A stretch of DNA of 64,000 nt from Crocodylus rhombifer. Taxonomy: Eukaryota > Chordata > Crocodylia > Crocodylidae. The notes under the pieces were generated by a model. It worked only from the letters and a program-made list of their open reading frames with translations, searched no databases and had not been told where the DNA came from. The stretch covers positions 235,870 to 299,869 of the forward strand of contig JAVSML010024015.1 of NCBI GenBank assembly GCA_038503035.1. Direction: 5' to 3'. Below, piece after piece: positions 34,496 through 46,481 of this stretch. Every line of letters starts with the position of its first letter. Position 1 is the stretch's first letter. Made by a program: the position numbers and the translations under genes.

Positions 34496-35242
34496 GGATA
34501 GTTGGGATATAATTATGTTAGTATAGATACATATGTGCATAGGTTGGCAAATTGATCAGAGTAAATGGCTAGAGTTGCATCCATTCTAGGTTGTGCTAAT
34601 TTTTAACTATAACATTTAAACAGATGTATTTAAATATGTGCAAAAGTTGTGTGTAGCTCAGCCTGTGGTGTGCTTGAAGAAGGTGAAAGGTCATTAGCTG
34701 AACCAGGTACAGAGAGCAAATGGAAAGCCAATTGTACTTTCCTGCCCTACTCAGTGGCAGCAGCTCCTGAATTGTATGGTTTAACTAGTCTGCTTCCAAA
34801 ATGGACTAAGTTAAACCATATCAAGGCACAGTCTGTGAATAAGCACATTCATACAACAAGCTATTATGGATCCAAGATATTTCCACCTAGGTGAGTCTTT
34901 GATTAGATGTAATGCTTAAGCATTTTGAATGAATTACTAGTTTCATTCTTGAACATCAGTAATTTTCTGTGGAAATATATGGATAGTCCAGGTAATCTAG
35001 AAACCAAGGGTTCAGCTTTATTTGTGAACTCTTGTTTGCGGCTGCTGAAAATTTGTTCTGTTTGTAGTTAGAACTGGTGGCACTGCCTATAGTTAAGAAT
35101 GCTTGATACACTCTTGAGACTCAGTTTTATATATTTGCCAAAGTTTGCTACGGCTGAAATTTCTCAGAGTCTGCCTCAAGTGAATTTTTAATTTACTAGG
35201 CAAGGCTTACAGGGAGGAATTATAGGTTGAAGAAGTCAAGAC
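34496..35242. other. Intergenic sequence, nothing recognised
   Basis: AT-rich DNA with one 81-codon frame at 34649-34894 that shows no known family. No transposon ends were found. Confidence 0.35.
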
Positions 35243-35609
35243 ACAGGGAGGGGTAGAAGGGCTTTATATGTGAAAATGGTGGGTGCTGGGCGGGGTGGGA
35301 AGAGGACAGTAGTTGGAAGTTGGGGGACTGGGTAGGAGCAGAGAGGAAGTGTTCCTGGAGCTTTTGAGTCATTTTTTTGAACTTTCATAGCACACTTCCT
35401 GAATGTAGTGGTAGTTGATCTTTTTGGCAGGCATGTCACAAATTTAAACACTGTTCTCCCTGTGTGCTTCTTTGATCCCTTTCTGCTTGATCTGTTTTCT
35501 GCTCCTTGCTGTATTCGCAGCTGTGTTCTCTGCTCCCTCCCTGGTCTGCCATATGTTCCACAGAGGCTGCTTGCTACTTGTGGCACGTGCAACAGGTTGG
35601 CCACCCCTG
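35243..35609 (-). mobile_element. Possible hAT-like element, antisense
   Basis: The right edge ...GGCCACCCCTG (ending 35609) is a CAGGGGTGGCC terminus on the other strand, followed by GTTGCACGTGCCACAAG. A possible other end CAGGGAGGGG is at 35243. Flanking 8-mers do not match, so the left boundary is uncertain. Confidence 0.4.
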
Positions 35610-35799
35610 CCCTACAGTATCGTGCCTTTGCTTACTTTACTCTGATGTCAGCAAATACTGGCAAATGTCTTATGCCCTTCTAGTAGTTAGTTCACAAATA
35701 GGGTAACAGCTTACTCCTGACACAAGTTACTTATTACTTCAAATAGAAGTGAAATGTGAACCTTAATGTTGAAAACCTACTTATGACACCAGTAGATGC

Positions 35800-36385
35800 T
35801 CAAGGTGGTTCTACATGAACACAGCCCAATCCCTTTGAGCAGGGCCAGCCTAGCTGAGGCTTAGAAATTTGGTGGCATGCAAGCAGTGACAATGTGGGGA
35901 GACTTATGGGTTGGATCTGGCCTGTGGGCAGGGATTGAACACCCTGGCAGATTATGGTGGTCAGACCTGTATCTGAAAGAAAGGTCACAGCTTTCTCACT
36001 GGATGGAGTTGGTGGAAGGAGATCCAGGTACAACACAGGATCCAAGAGCACCCCAAGGCTGTGAATTTGAGTGACAGGGAAATGCTGAACCCCATCAGTG
36101 ATAGGTGTTCAATCGCCTGGGTCATGCAGACTGTCCTGCACTATCATTTATCTCATCTGGATTTAGCTTCAGTTGCCTCACCCTCATCCAATTCCTAATT
36201 GTAGCTAGGCAGTGGGAAAAGATGGAGAGTGTAGGGCCAAGATGGGGTGAGAAAAAGAGACAGAGCTGGGTCTTATTAGCATACTGAGGACACAGCACTC
36301 CAAATCTCTATATGATCTTGCCCAGCATCTTCATGTACACATTGAACAGGAGTGGCAGGATAAAGTCCTGAGAGACCCTATAGTT
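35800..36385 (-). mobile_element. L2-like LINE fragment, antisense
   Basis: Read on the minus strand from 36350 the broken frames give LLFNVYMKMLGKII, then RFGVLCPQYANKTQL (the QYADDTQLY region), a RNWMRVRQLKLNPDE segment and an LGCSW-type sequence. This order (LLFNVYMKPL, YADDTQLY, WM--N-LKLNPDKTE, LGV-LD) is that of L2-clade reverse transcriptases, not CR1 (which has KFADDTKL and KCKVLHLG). Frameshifts and stops show a dead copy. Confidence 0.6.
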
Positions 36386-36651
36386 AAAGTTCTTTTAAAG
36401 GCATTTATTTGGGCAGGAAGGGCATGTGTATGTCTGCATAAATGTATGCACAATCAAATTGCACTCAAATTTTAATTTGTACTTTTACAAATTAATAAGA
36501 AATACAGCTTTAGATTTTACATACTGGTTTTTGTGTGTTGGAGGAACACTTTAATTCAGTATTGGCAAGTGTTGGGATTAGTGGACCAAGTCACTAATTT
36601 AGCTGAAAAACTTTTTATTAAAAATGAAAGACTGCATCAGTGTATATAGAT

Positions 36652-37380
36652 CAGGGTTGTCCAACTGGCAACCCCTGAGGTATTCAGTTGTGGTCTCCAG
36701 ACTCCCGCCTAGCTGTTGCTGCCTCTGTTGTTCTGGCTATAGAAGTAGCTGGGGTCTCAGGGTTCCCCCTTCTCTGTCCCAGGAAATAGTGCAGTGTAAT
36801 GTGGTACAGCCCACAGTGCTGAGGGAGCCCATGACATTGGGCATCTGAGAGGTGTGATGCAGGGGTGGAAGGGGGAGCAGAGCCTGAGGCTAGAGAATCT
36901 AGGGTGAAACAGGGCACCTAGGCATGTGTAGTAGGGGGCACCTGCATATGTGGTGCAGCAGATGATGTGACTCCATGCACTGGGTTGCTCCATGGCTGAA
37001 TTTGGCTGACCCCATGAGGTCACTCTGCAGCTGTAGCTGGCATGCCAACCCCATGCTGGAGCTGACTCCATCTGTGGGATCTAGCCCTATATCATTAATC
37101 CTATGGGCTGTATGTGGCCCACAAGTGGTTTACTTATGGGTCATGAGATCCTGCCATCATTACTTCCCTGGCTCCCTGTGGTTCCCCCACACAAGTCTGG
37201 GTGCCTCTCCCCCCACTGTTACAGTCATTATCTCTCCATCCCCTTCTTCTGATGCCTTGCTCTTTTCCCTCCCTCCCTGTTGCTAGTCTCCAACCCTGCC
37301 CCCCTCTAGTTTTCATTTCCTACCATGGCTTGGGGACCATGTTGCATAGCCTATGGCCACTCAGAAGTTAAACAGCCCTG
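36652..37380. mobile_element. Probable non-autonomous hAT element (0.73 kb)
   Basis: Ends CAGGGTTGTCCAACTGGCAA (36652) and, from the other strand, CAGGGCTGTTTAACTTCTGA (ending 37380) are imperfect inverted repeats of hAT type. The flanks ATATAGAT and CTCTAGTG match only partly but both contain the central TAG expected at hAT targets. GC-rich interior, no transposase. Confidence 0.6.
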
Positions 37381-37559
37381 CTCTAGTGTTTTACTGTGTA
37401 GTTTTACCCATGTAGTGGGAATTGACAAGAGCCACTTCCACGCAGTGATCCCTGGTAAGGTCTCTGATGGCCAAGAGCTCCCAAATCAAAAATGCCAAAG
37501 TGCATAAAAATAAAGATATGGAAACAAATGAAATTCTTAATCACTGTATCTTCTTGGAG

Positions 37560-40050
37560 ACAGGAGGCCCTTGCCTTATCCAGCTTAATGTTGAAGGTCT
37601 GCCTTGGGTCAGATGCTAGATTATTTCACACTTGGCTCAACAGCACTCCACCATAGGGATCGTAATCCAGGAAACCCACTCATCTGGTAAGAACCCCCAC
37701 AGCCTGGGTTTCACCTTGATTGCTGCACTCTACCATCTATACTATGGCATAGCTTTAGCAAAATGTAGCAATTTCTCCTTGCAGTAATCAACTCTCTTGG
37801 ATCACAGTGTTCATTGATGGTGTAACCATGGTCAATGTGTATAAACCACCTTAAACTCCCTTCACTAACATCCCTATATACCCTCACCCAATGATTTACT
37901 CTGGAAATTTTAACTGCCAGTACTTGGAGTGGGGCTGCCAACATGACTCTAGATGGCGAAGCACTGGTAGACTGGGTGACTGACAGGACTCACCTTGCTC
38001 TATGACTCTAAGCAACACGGTTCCTTCTACCCAACCAGATGGAAAACTGATACCAATCCTGACCTGGCCTTCACAAGTGCAACAGCTGTCCCCACTTTTC
38101 CTCCCAGAGTGGTGATTGGCAACTTCCCCCATTTATAGCATCAACCACCTTTAATTAAGCATCCAGCACTTATACAACTCACATCAAGCTTACCACCTCA
38201 CCTTGGAACTTCACTAAAGCTAATGGGGGCAAATTCAGAACAGATTTTGCTAAACTTTTCACCTCCCTACCTGAACCAATCAACTCTAATGTCAATAAGA
38301 CCTATGAAACACTTTGCTATCTAATCATTCAGATTGCCAAAGGCAACATCCCTCACAGCTTTTGAAAATCCTACATTCCTGGGTGGGATAACAAATGTGA
38401 TAAATTAGCCAATCAACACCAATCTGCTACCATGCCTGAAGAAACCCATGATGCTGCCACAGCAGTCCTTGATCACCTCAATAAACAGAGACAAGATAAA
38501 TGGATCCAACCCACTCAAAAATAAACTTCACCAACTCAAGCAAGGAAAGCCTGGTTCACTATCAACCGCTTAACTAGCCTTTCTAGACAATCCCCAAAAG
38601 CCAACATTTCTGTTGTTGATAAAGCACCTGGCAAATTCTCAAAACCAGACAGAAACTCCTCCTGCATGGTAAATACAAAATTGCAAAGAGGCCTGGTACT
38701 CTCCATGCAAAACCAATTTTGCATAGTAAATGCAAAATTGAAAGAGGCCTGGTACTCTCCCTCAGTAGACTCAAATCTCTGCATCAGGTTTGAACTCGAG
38801 ATGATGGAGGCCATCAGCACCCTCAAGGCTGGAAAGTACTCAGGCCCAAACAATCTCCATCCAGAATCTTTCATCCAATTTAGTGATTCCATTCTCTCCT
38901 AGCTCCAATGCTTTTTCTCCCATTGTCTAAACAGCCTTAAAATCCCCCAAATCTGGTAGCATGCCAAAGTTGTCACCATCCTTAAACCACACAAACCACC
39001 AAAAGACCCAGGTAGCTATAGACTAATCAGTCTTCTCTCAGCGGGATTTATTAAACTCATGGAGAGACTTCTCTACAATTGCCTGTACCCTATCATTGAT
39101 CCCCAGCTCCCAGAGGAACAGGCTGGCTTCTGTCAGGGCTGACCGGGTCTTCCACCTCACTGCAGACATCAAAGCAGCTTTTGAAGAAGGGCAGAAGTGT
39201 AGAGCAGTCTTTGTAGACTTATCAGCAGCCTATGACACAGTATGATAACAAGGCCTCACTCTGAAGCTCCTTTACAATATCCTCAGCAAACATATGGTCA
39301 CTTTCTGCAAGAACTCATCTTCAACCATTACTTCACTCTTCATTTTGGAAAAGACAGATCCAACAGGTGCCCTCTGAAAAACTGTGCGCCTCAGGGATCT
39401 GTCCTAACACCCTTGCCCTTCAATATTGGCACCTCAGACTTGCCCCACACAACACCCAAAAAATACATACATGCAGACAACATCACCCTAATGATCACAG
39501 GAAAAAACTTCAAGAATCTGGAGTGAGGTCTGACAAAGGACCTCACTAGAATGAGTACTCACTTTAAGAACTGGAGACTCAAACTAAACATCATGAAGAC
39601 CATCAGTAGCACCTTCCACCTCGCCAAAACAACATTGAATGTCAAGTGTGGAATAAATTCCATCTCTTTCAAAAGCCATCCAAAGTACCTTGGAGTCACC
39701 CTGGACTGCCCCTCACCTACAAGATGCACCTTACCCAACTGGCAGCCGAAGTAGAAGCTCACAACAACCTGATCTGTTTACTAGCTGGCCTCATATGGAG
39801 AGTTAACCCCACTGTACTTTGGATACCCACCTTGGCACTGGCATACTCAACAACTGAATACTGTGTCCCAGTGTGATGCAGAAGTGCTCTCACACAAAGC
39901 CAACAGGGCCCTTAACAATAGCATGTGGCTCATATCTGGCTGCATCCACTCTACCCCTACATCACACCTCCCACTTGTCAGCAGTATTGCTCCCCCTGAC
40001 ATCTGCCAAAAGCAGCAATGCCTTCACTTCCTTTGTCATGCTGAACTAGA
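37560..40050 (+). mobile_element. Decayed non-CR1 LINE with endonuclease and reverse transcriptase
   Basis: Translations show an AP-endonuclease-like part. Across frames near 37900-38130 the text reads TRWKTDTNPDLAFTSATAV and RVVIGNFPH. The RT follows: GSYRLISLLSAGFIKLMERL (39013-39072), EEQAGF, AVFVDLSAAYDTV (39205-39243), a PQGSVLTPLPFNI motif (39390-39428), YIHADN in place of the YADD box (39463), LKLNIMKT, and PKYLGVTLD (39683-39709). The VFVDLSAAYDTV and PKYLGVTLD forms are jockey-superfamily style and differ from the CR1 copies here. Stops and frameshifts are frequent. Its 3' part is missing where a CR1 copy begins near 40055. Clade assignment is uncertain. Confidence 0.8.
38664..38760 (+). 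repeat. Local tandem duplication inside the LINE
   Basis: Two near-identical copies, 38664-38704 (41 nt) and 38721-38760 (40 nt), each run from GCAT(G/A)GTAAAT to GGCCTGGTACTCTCC, separated by 16 bases. The duplication breaks the LINE frame and must have arisen after or during insertion. Confidence 0.8.
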
Positions 40051-40054
40051 CCAT

Positions 40055-41230
40055 AAGTACCTGACGGATAAAAAGGCAATTAGAATTAATCAGCATGGAT
40101 TCACCAGGGGCAAGTCATGCCTGATCAACCCTTCTATGGTGACATGACTGGTTCTGTGGATGTAGGGAGATGGGTGGATGTTGTGTACCTTGATTTTAGT
40201 AAGGCTTTTGATACGGTCTCCCACAACATTCTTGCAGGCAAGCTAAGGAAGTATGTGCTGGATGAATGGACTGTAAGGTGGATAGAAAACTGGCTGGGGC
40301 ATCAGGCTCAGAGAATAGTAATTAATGGCTTGATGTCTAGTCATTAACTGGTATCAAGTGGAGTGCCCCAGGGGTTGGTCCTGGGCCCAGTTTTGTTCAA
40401 TGTCTTCATCAATGACCTGGCAGATGGCATAGAGTGCATCCTCAGCAAGTTTGCAGATGACACCAAGCCAGGGGGAGTATGCTGTAGGGGTAGGCTAGGA
40501 CTCAAAATGACCTAGACAGATTGGACGATCGGGCCAAAAAGAATCTCATGAGGTTCACCAAGGACACATGCAAAGTCCTGCACTTAGGGTGGAATAATCC
40601 CATGCACCAGTCCAGGCTGTGGGCTGACTGCCTGGACAGCAGCTGTGCAGAAAACAACCTGGGGGTTACAGTGAACAAAAAGCTGAATATAAGCCAGCAG
40701 TGTGACTGTTGCAAAGAAGGTTAACAGCATACTGGGTTGCATTGGTAGGTGTGTTGCTAGTAGGTCAAGGGAAGTGATTATTCCCCTCTATTCGGCACTG
40801 GTGAGACCACATCTGGAGTACTGTGTTCAGTTTGGGTCCTGCTCACTGCTGAAAGGATGTGGACAAATTGGAGAGAGTACAGCTGAGAGCAACAAAAATG
40901 GTGAGGGGGTTGGGGGACATGACTTATGAAGACAGACTGAGGGAACTGGGCTTATTTACTCTAGAGAATTGGAGACTACCTGAAGGGCAGTTCAAAAGAG
41001 GATGGAGCTTGACTGTTCTCCCTGGTGACAGATGACAGAACAAGGAGCAACAGTTTCAAGTTGCAGCAGGGGAAGTTTAGGTTAGATGTTAGGAAAAACT
41101 TTCTCTGGGAGGGTAGTAAAACACTGGAACGGGTTACCCAGAGGTGGGGGAAGCTCCATCCTTGGAGGTTTTCAAAACCCAGCTCGACAAAGCTTTGGCT
41201 GGGATGATCTATTTGAGATCTAGTTAGATC
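40055..41230 (+). mobile_element. CR1 LINE, RT domain to near 3' end
   Basis: Frames give INQHGFTRGKSCL (40087-40125), VDVVYLDFSKAFDTVSHNIL (40174-40233), [20 protein letters not shown] (40359-40418), [22 protein letters not shown] and [15 protein letters not shown], the CR1 order. It then continues with [20 protein letters not shown]. It starts inside RT where the other LINE stops, so its 5' truncation point and insertion site are near 40050-40060. The usual TCCCTTCCAGCC terminus is not present. Confidence 0.9.
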
Positions 41231-43855
41231 AAGGAGTTGCAGAATCATGCTACAACCTCTTTTGCCCAAGTAAAGAAAAGGTTTTTCTTAGCTGGTTTTG
41301 TTCTTTTTTAATAATTTCCTACCTTTCTGGGCTGCCTGCTTTCTTCACTCTATTCAGAACCAGCCTGCAGATACTTATCTTTTGTCAGAAGCACTACCTC
41401 CTATAAAGCTAGTTCCTATATTGCATTCAAGGAAAGGGTGTATAGTATACCGCACACATACATGCTTGCACGCAAATCCTTTCCCCAAAAATTAGCCCTC
41501 CAAAACTGAGGTTCATGTTTTAGGCAGGGACACTGGTTTCTGTTTGGGAATAGAAGCACTAGCTGCTGTCTTTTCCTCCCTGCTTCTCTTCAGTCAGCAT
41601 TCATGAGGGCTGGAGTCCAGTTAACCCTTTTGCATCTACTGCCAAATTGGCAGCAGGTGTTGCCAGAAGCAGCCAGTGAGCTGCTCTGTGTAGTCAGCAT
41701 TCAGCAATGATTCTCTAAAAATCTTATTTTCTTCATTCTGCCTTCCCAAAAAAAGATTCATATCTTATTTGGGTGCATGTAGTATGTGAGAAAATATAGC
41801 GTTTCTTTCTCTGTTTCCTTCTTTTTCTTTCTAGCTCCAGAGCCATCTGGGCCTTGTTTTAAGAACTGATGCGAGCCAACAGGGATCACTCTAACAGGGT
41901 TTCTTATCTCATTAGTACTTTAACACCTTTTACTTTTTTGACTTGCTGCATTGTTCTGTTAAATTTTAGGTTATGTTTATGAAACAGCATATAACTAACA
42001 TAATATTATCCCTTATGTAAACCATATTACCTTTGTCACATGCTGAAAGTCACAATGTTCACTTTGTCATAAGATTTGTTTTATACTCTGTAGGAAAAAC
42101 AAGCATATGCCATTTTAGTCATTTTAACTGGATTAATTCCTACAGCTAGGCTCTGAACAGTTTCTGCTATTGAGCAGAGGTGTGATGTTCCTGCTGGAAT
42201 TATTTCCAGCTGTTTAAAGAGGGAGGGGGCAAGAGTAAGATACAAAAGTGGAGTAGAAAAAGCTAAATCTAGAACTGTCCCTGTCTGAATGTGGAATGTG
42301 CTTCAAAACCAGATGCTTTTGAAACTGCTTGTGAAGAGCGCTAAAATGAGTAAGCTCCTGACAAGCTGGGTAGTAACAGCCAAAAAAAGGAGAGCTCTTT
42401 ATAAATAGGAGACGCATTTTACTGCAACTCTGTGTCAGTCATGCTTACTTAGGCATTGGCACTATGCATGATTTAAGCCATACTGCACATACTCCTCATT
42501 TGTTTTGTTTTGTTATGTTGAACAACTCTTGTTTCTAAAAAGACCTCTTGATGCTGCTGACTGAGGCACAGGTGTGTCATGCAAGGAGGTGAACCAGCTT
42601 TTCATTTCCCAGATGAGCCGATTTTGGAATGGTGGCTGAAGATTTCCCCGCTTTGAATTCTCTGTCAGCTGGAGATGGATGACAAGGTCTTCACTTGTAA
42701 GGTGTATTGCTTATAGGGCAGCCTGGACACATGGTGAAGGATTAATGATTATAATGAAAGCCTAAGGTGTAGAAGGTGATAGAGATGGTTGAAGGTGTTG
42801 CTGTAATAGTCAAATAAGAGAACATAATTTTTGAGAGGGCCGTAATAATACAGGCAGGGAAGAGTTTGGAGACTTTAAAGAAACAGCAGCTCATATTGCT
42901 GAGTCAGAGTGCTCAGTTTTACAAAAACTTAGTAAAGGGACCAGGAAGAAAACAGGCACTAAGAAATGAATGGGGACTTTACAGTTGTGAGGAATGGCTC
43001 AAGCAGGCACAGCTGCTGCCACTAGTCAGTCCACTTGTGTAAAATGGGGGTGAGAAGAGAGAGCAAGAGAAGTCTGGAGAGGGAACTGTTGGCGTGGTAA
43101 AGGGAAAGTAATAATTACAGTGGCCATAATGACTGGATGAGCAACATGCTATCTGGCTAGAGACAGCTAGGGACCAGGCTAGCTCCCCACTGGGGAAAAA
43201 TTGCTAGAAGAAAGAGCCATGAGAGATCTCTTGTGGGTGGCACCAGCAGGATAGAGTGAGTGCTTGTCTGAACTGGAAATCACAAGGCTACCCAGCCAGT
43301 GTCTAGTAGGCTGGGTAAGTGTAGATTAAAACCTCACTTCCACTTCCTATATAGTGTTGAGTTGTATAAGTATTTCTTCAACATGGAGGTGAGAGCAGCA
43401 TCTGGGATGTTTAGCTTAATCCTAGTCAAAGGGGTTGGTTGAAAGGAATGAAATGGGTTGCCTTGTATATTTCCTTGGGACATTTCAAATATTGCATTTC
43501 AAACTTTGGCACATCTCAAATGTTGCATTTTTGCAGACACAGACAGGGGCCTATAAATTGAGGGTTTTTTTTAAATCATGTGGGCTACTAATAATGAGCC
43601 TGCTTTGCAGGTGCTTGCATGGCAGGAATATGTTTTGGCTGAAGAGGACACTTATCCACTCCTGTGTGCACACTCCAAGCCCTAAAATCCCTGAAGATCC
43701 TGCTCTAGGTGTATTGGTCTGTGCCAGCTCTTGAGGCTTTGATCTCAGTCATGCTTCAGAGCAACCACTTCTTTTGTATGGCTGACATGGAACAACAAGT
43801 ATAAGTCCAGTTTAAGGTTAGTTAACCAGTCTAATGCTCTTGAGGAGAGGGAATG
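41231..43855. other. Intergenic sequence, no gene recognised
   Basis: 2.6 kb of mixed sequence with short unrelated frames and no transposon termini that I can pair. 42540-43400 is moderately G/A-rich but shows no splice or coding pattern. Confidence 0.4.
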
Positions 43856-43859
43856 CATC

Positions 43860-44374
43860 TCTGCAATGTCACCATCAAATTTGTATAGAGGGAAGAGTGT
43901 TGTTATTTGGTACATAGTTTTATCAGGATTGCCACAGTCACATTGGCAGAACTCCTAATATACCATTTGTGCATCAAGTGACTGCAGTGGCCGTGCTTGA
44001 TCCAGATCCAATTTAGAGCCTTCTGTGTTTTTTGCAGAAGGTCAAAACCAGGAGGCTTTATTGTTGGGTCAGAAATTAGATGTTTATTACAAATGGTGGT
44101 TTCATGCCATATTTTTCCAAGCTGCTGCATTGTAATGTCACCAGGGTTCTGGTGATGGCACGCTTTGCAGAATTTAACTGGACATCCTTGCATTTGGATG
44201 AGTGCTAGCAGCCCAGACAGGTGCACAGTACTTGGCCAGTGAGAAGACCAGTGCCATAGCAGAGGTGTGGAGTACTCCCATAGTGGCACCCCAGCTCATT
44301 CCAGCTAGGTCAGAGCCACTAGGGACTGCTCTGGAGAAAGTTTGCTCATGTCTTTTTAGATATGCAGTGTGCAT
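43860..44374 (-). mobile_element. Second copy of the non-CR1 LINE, C-terminal part, antisense
   Basis: The minus-strand frame 44174-44374 reads DLAGMSWGATMGVLHTSAMA and LAKYCAPVWAASTHP. The frame 43903-44289 continues with NWIWIKHGHCSHLMHKWYIR. The first part matches the end of the 37.6-40.0 kb copy (LAGLIW..., STTEYC-P); the second is the typical post-RT segment (LNRLRTGHGRC-like) missing from that copy. Stops break the frame. Confidence 0.75.
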
Positions 44375-44709
44375 CTAGCAGCAGATAGGTAGGGCATGGA
44401 GAAGATGGCATGGTGCTGTAGATGTGTTTTTACCTTGTAGCAGTGCACGTCTAGTTTCTGGTTTTGTTTTTTACATTTTGAAAATAACTTTCTGACTCAT
44501 TTGACTCTCAAATATGTTGGATTCTTGTAGGAACAAACCCTTTAATTGTCTGTGCAGTGAGAAAAAAGGCAACTAGGAAATGGGTGGAAACAGAGACTTG
44601 GGGAGAGGGAGAAGTGGAACAGAAAAGGGTCCTTGCTCAGGCTTAAATGCATCTGTGTATGCTGGAGTGCATGTTTGAGAGGTCAAAGCTGCACCATTGC
44701 CCTCCTTGG

Positions 44710-45137
44710 CCAGGGAATAATAAAACAAAAAAGCATGCTACTGCATATGTGGTCCCAGGAAGAGGTTCTCCTGCTGGCCACATGTGGGATGGCTGTGTGA
44801 GGTGGGTTGAGGAGTAGACTTGGGGTACGTGGTCAGGAGGCCAAGCTGTTTGTTTACTGAACACTTCCATTAGCAACTGCTGCATCTCTCATTTCCACTT
44901 TTGCCATTTCCTCAGCTGCTGTGAAAGCTTCCGTGTTGAAATGAAACTTTTTTTAGCCATCTGCTTTTCCCTCTTACCAGCCTCTCTGTGAATATCAAGC
45001 ACCCTACGGTACTTCCTCCACTCATCTGTTGACCTCCCAAACTCCACTGAATCCCTGAACCACTGTACTTTCTTTGAGCTCTTTGCTAGATATTGTGCTC
45101 TTATTTGGAAGCTGCCAGTGCCAACGTTGGAAGGCAA
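44710..45137 (-). pseudogene. Unidentified degenerate coding-like region
   Basis: The minus-strand frame 44889-45137 (82 codons) is rich in charged residues: KKVQWFRDSVEFGRSTDEWR and then HREAGKREKQMAKKSF. After its TGA the same frame goes on with EMQQLLMEVFSKQTAWPPDH. Composition and the in-frame continuation look like a former coding sequence, perhaps a Myb/SANT-type protein linked to DNA transposons, but I do not recognise the family. It may also be chance. Confidence 0.3.
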
Positions 45138-46211
45138 GATAAATAATGTGTATTATGTTTGCCTTGTATATTATATTTGACTTCCATGATGTCTATTTTT
45201 GAGTTGCCATCTTCAGAGCCTGTGCCCTGGTCTTGGGAGACTCTGAAAATGCAACATATTCTCTTTGCAGATGTATTAAGCCTCACAAGCCAGCTAGATA
45301 TCTGCTCTGGGGCCTGTATTTTGCGTTATTGCTGTATTTTTGTGAATTTTTTGGAGGCGTGTGTGCTGTGGCAAGAGGGTGTTCCATGGAGCAGGGTTCT
45401 TGGGTGGCCAGTTATTGTGATATAAGCTGGCTTTAATGTTAATTTAATAATCTCACTTGCATTAGTTTAACACTAATTGAGAGTACTGTTTGGCAAGGGG
45501 ACTGAAGATGGTATGAAACTAAACATTTGTACTTCTGTAAGCATTCCCTCATGCGATGGAACAGCAAAGAAAATTCTTATTTGAGAAAGCAAAAGGGAGC
45601 CCTGGTAGATAAACCTTGCAGTTTTTCACCAGTATTGTGATGTTGTTTTGCCTAGGAGTAAGTGACTTATTCAGGGATCAAGGATAAGGGATCCCTATCC
45701 TACAGTGTCCAGAGCTCTTTCATTTTTCCCATTGGACATATTCGAAGTTTGCCATGCAAAGGTATATGCCTGTTCCACACAAGGTAGTGTGGTATGCACT
45801 TGGTCTAGAAGTGAGCATTATATATTTGCGTTGGTATGGTTCAGTGTGCAAGCAGTTAAACTCAGCAATGCTGTGACATAGCAATACTGATATTGCCAGA
45901 GTTCACACACACAGTCTCAGCATGGTGCTGTCTTGTACTATATAAGCAAACCTAAAAAAGACCCTCTTGCAATGACTGCCATTGTTTGCATTTATGTGGA
46001 TATTAGCATTTGTAGCTTCTGTGTTGGAATATGTTCTAATTTCTCTTAACCGCTTTATGGTAATTGGAATTTGATACGAAAATATTTGCAAAAGATTGCA
46101 AAATGCTTTTCTGGGGTAACAGGACCCAGTGATACTGCACTAATTTCCTGTTACAAAAACCTTGAAGATTCATTACTCAATAAGTAGAAATCCCCAGTAA
46201 AGAAAATTCTC
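45138..46211. other. Intergenic sequence, nothing recognised
   Basis: About 1.1 kb of AT-rich DNA with short uncharacterised frames. No transposon ends. Confidence 0.35.
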
Positions 46212-46481
46212 TAAGGGCATGTCTACATGTTGCCCTACCACAAAGTAGCAACACGCTATGTCACCATATGGCATGCTAAATGATTGACACCTACATTGCT
46301 GTAGTGGTGCACTCCCCCATATAGCATGCCACTGGTGATGTTGTGGTGAAATGTAACCAAGCACCATGGGCATGGCGCAATAACTGCCTGTACTGCGCCA
46401 TGATTTAGTACTCCCAAAAGGAAGTACTAAAGCACGGCACCATAGCAACATCACCATATGGCTATGTGTAGACATGCTCTT
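46212..46481. mobile_element. Miniature inverted-repeat element (270 bp)
   Basis: Ends CTAAGGGCATGTCTACATG (left) and, from the other strand, CTAAGAGCATGTCTACACA (right) are 15 of 16 identical over the outer bases. The interior has internal inverted words (CACCATATGGC recurs in both halves, and AAGGAAGTACTAAAG). No transposase. The superfamily is unclear, and no convincing target duplication was found. Confidence 0.65.
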
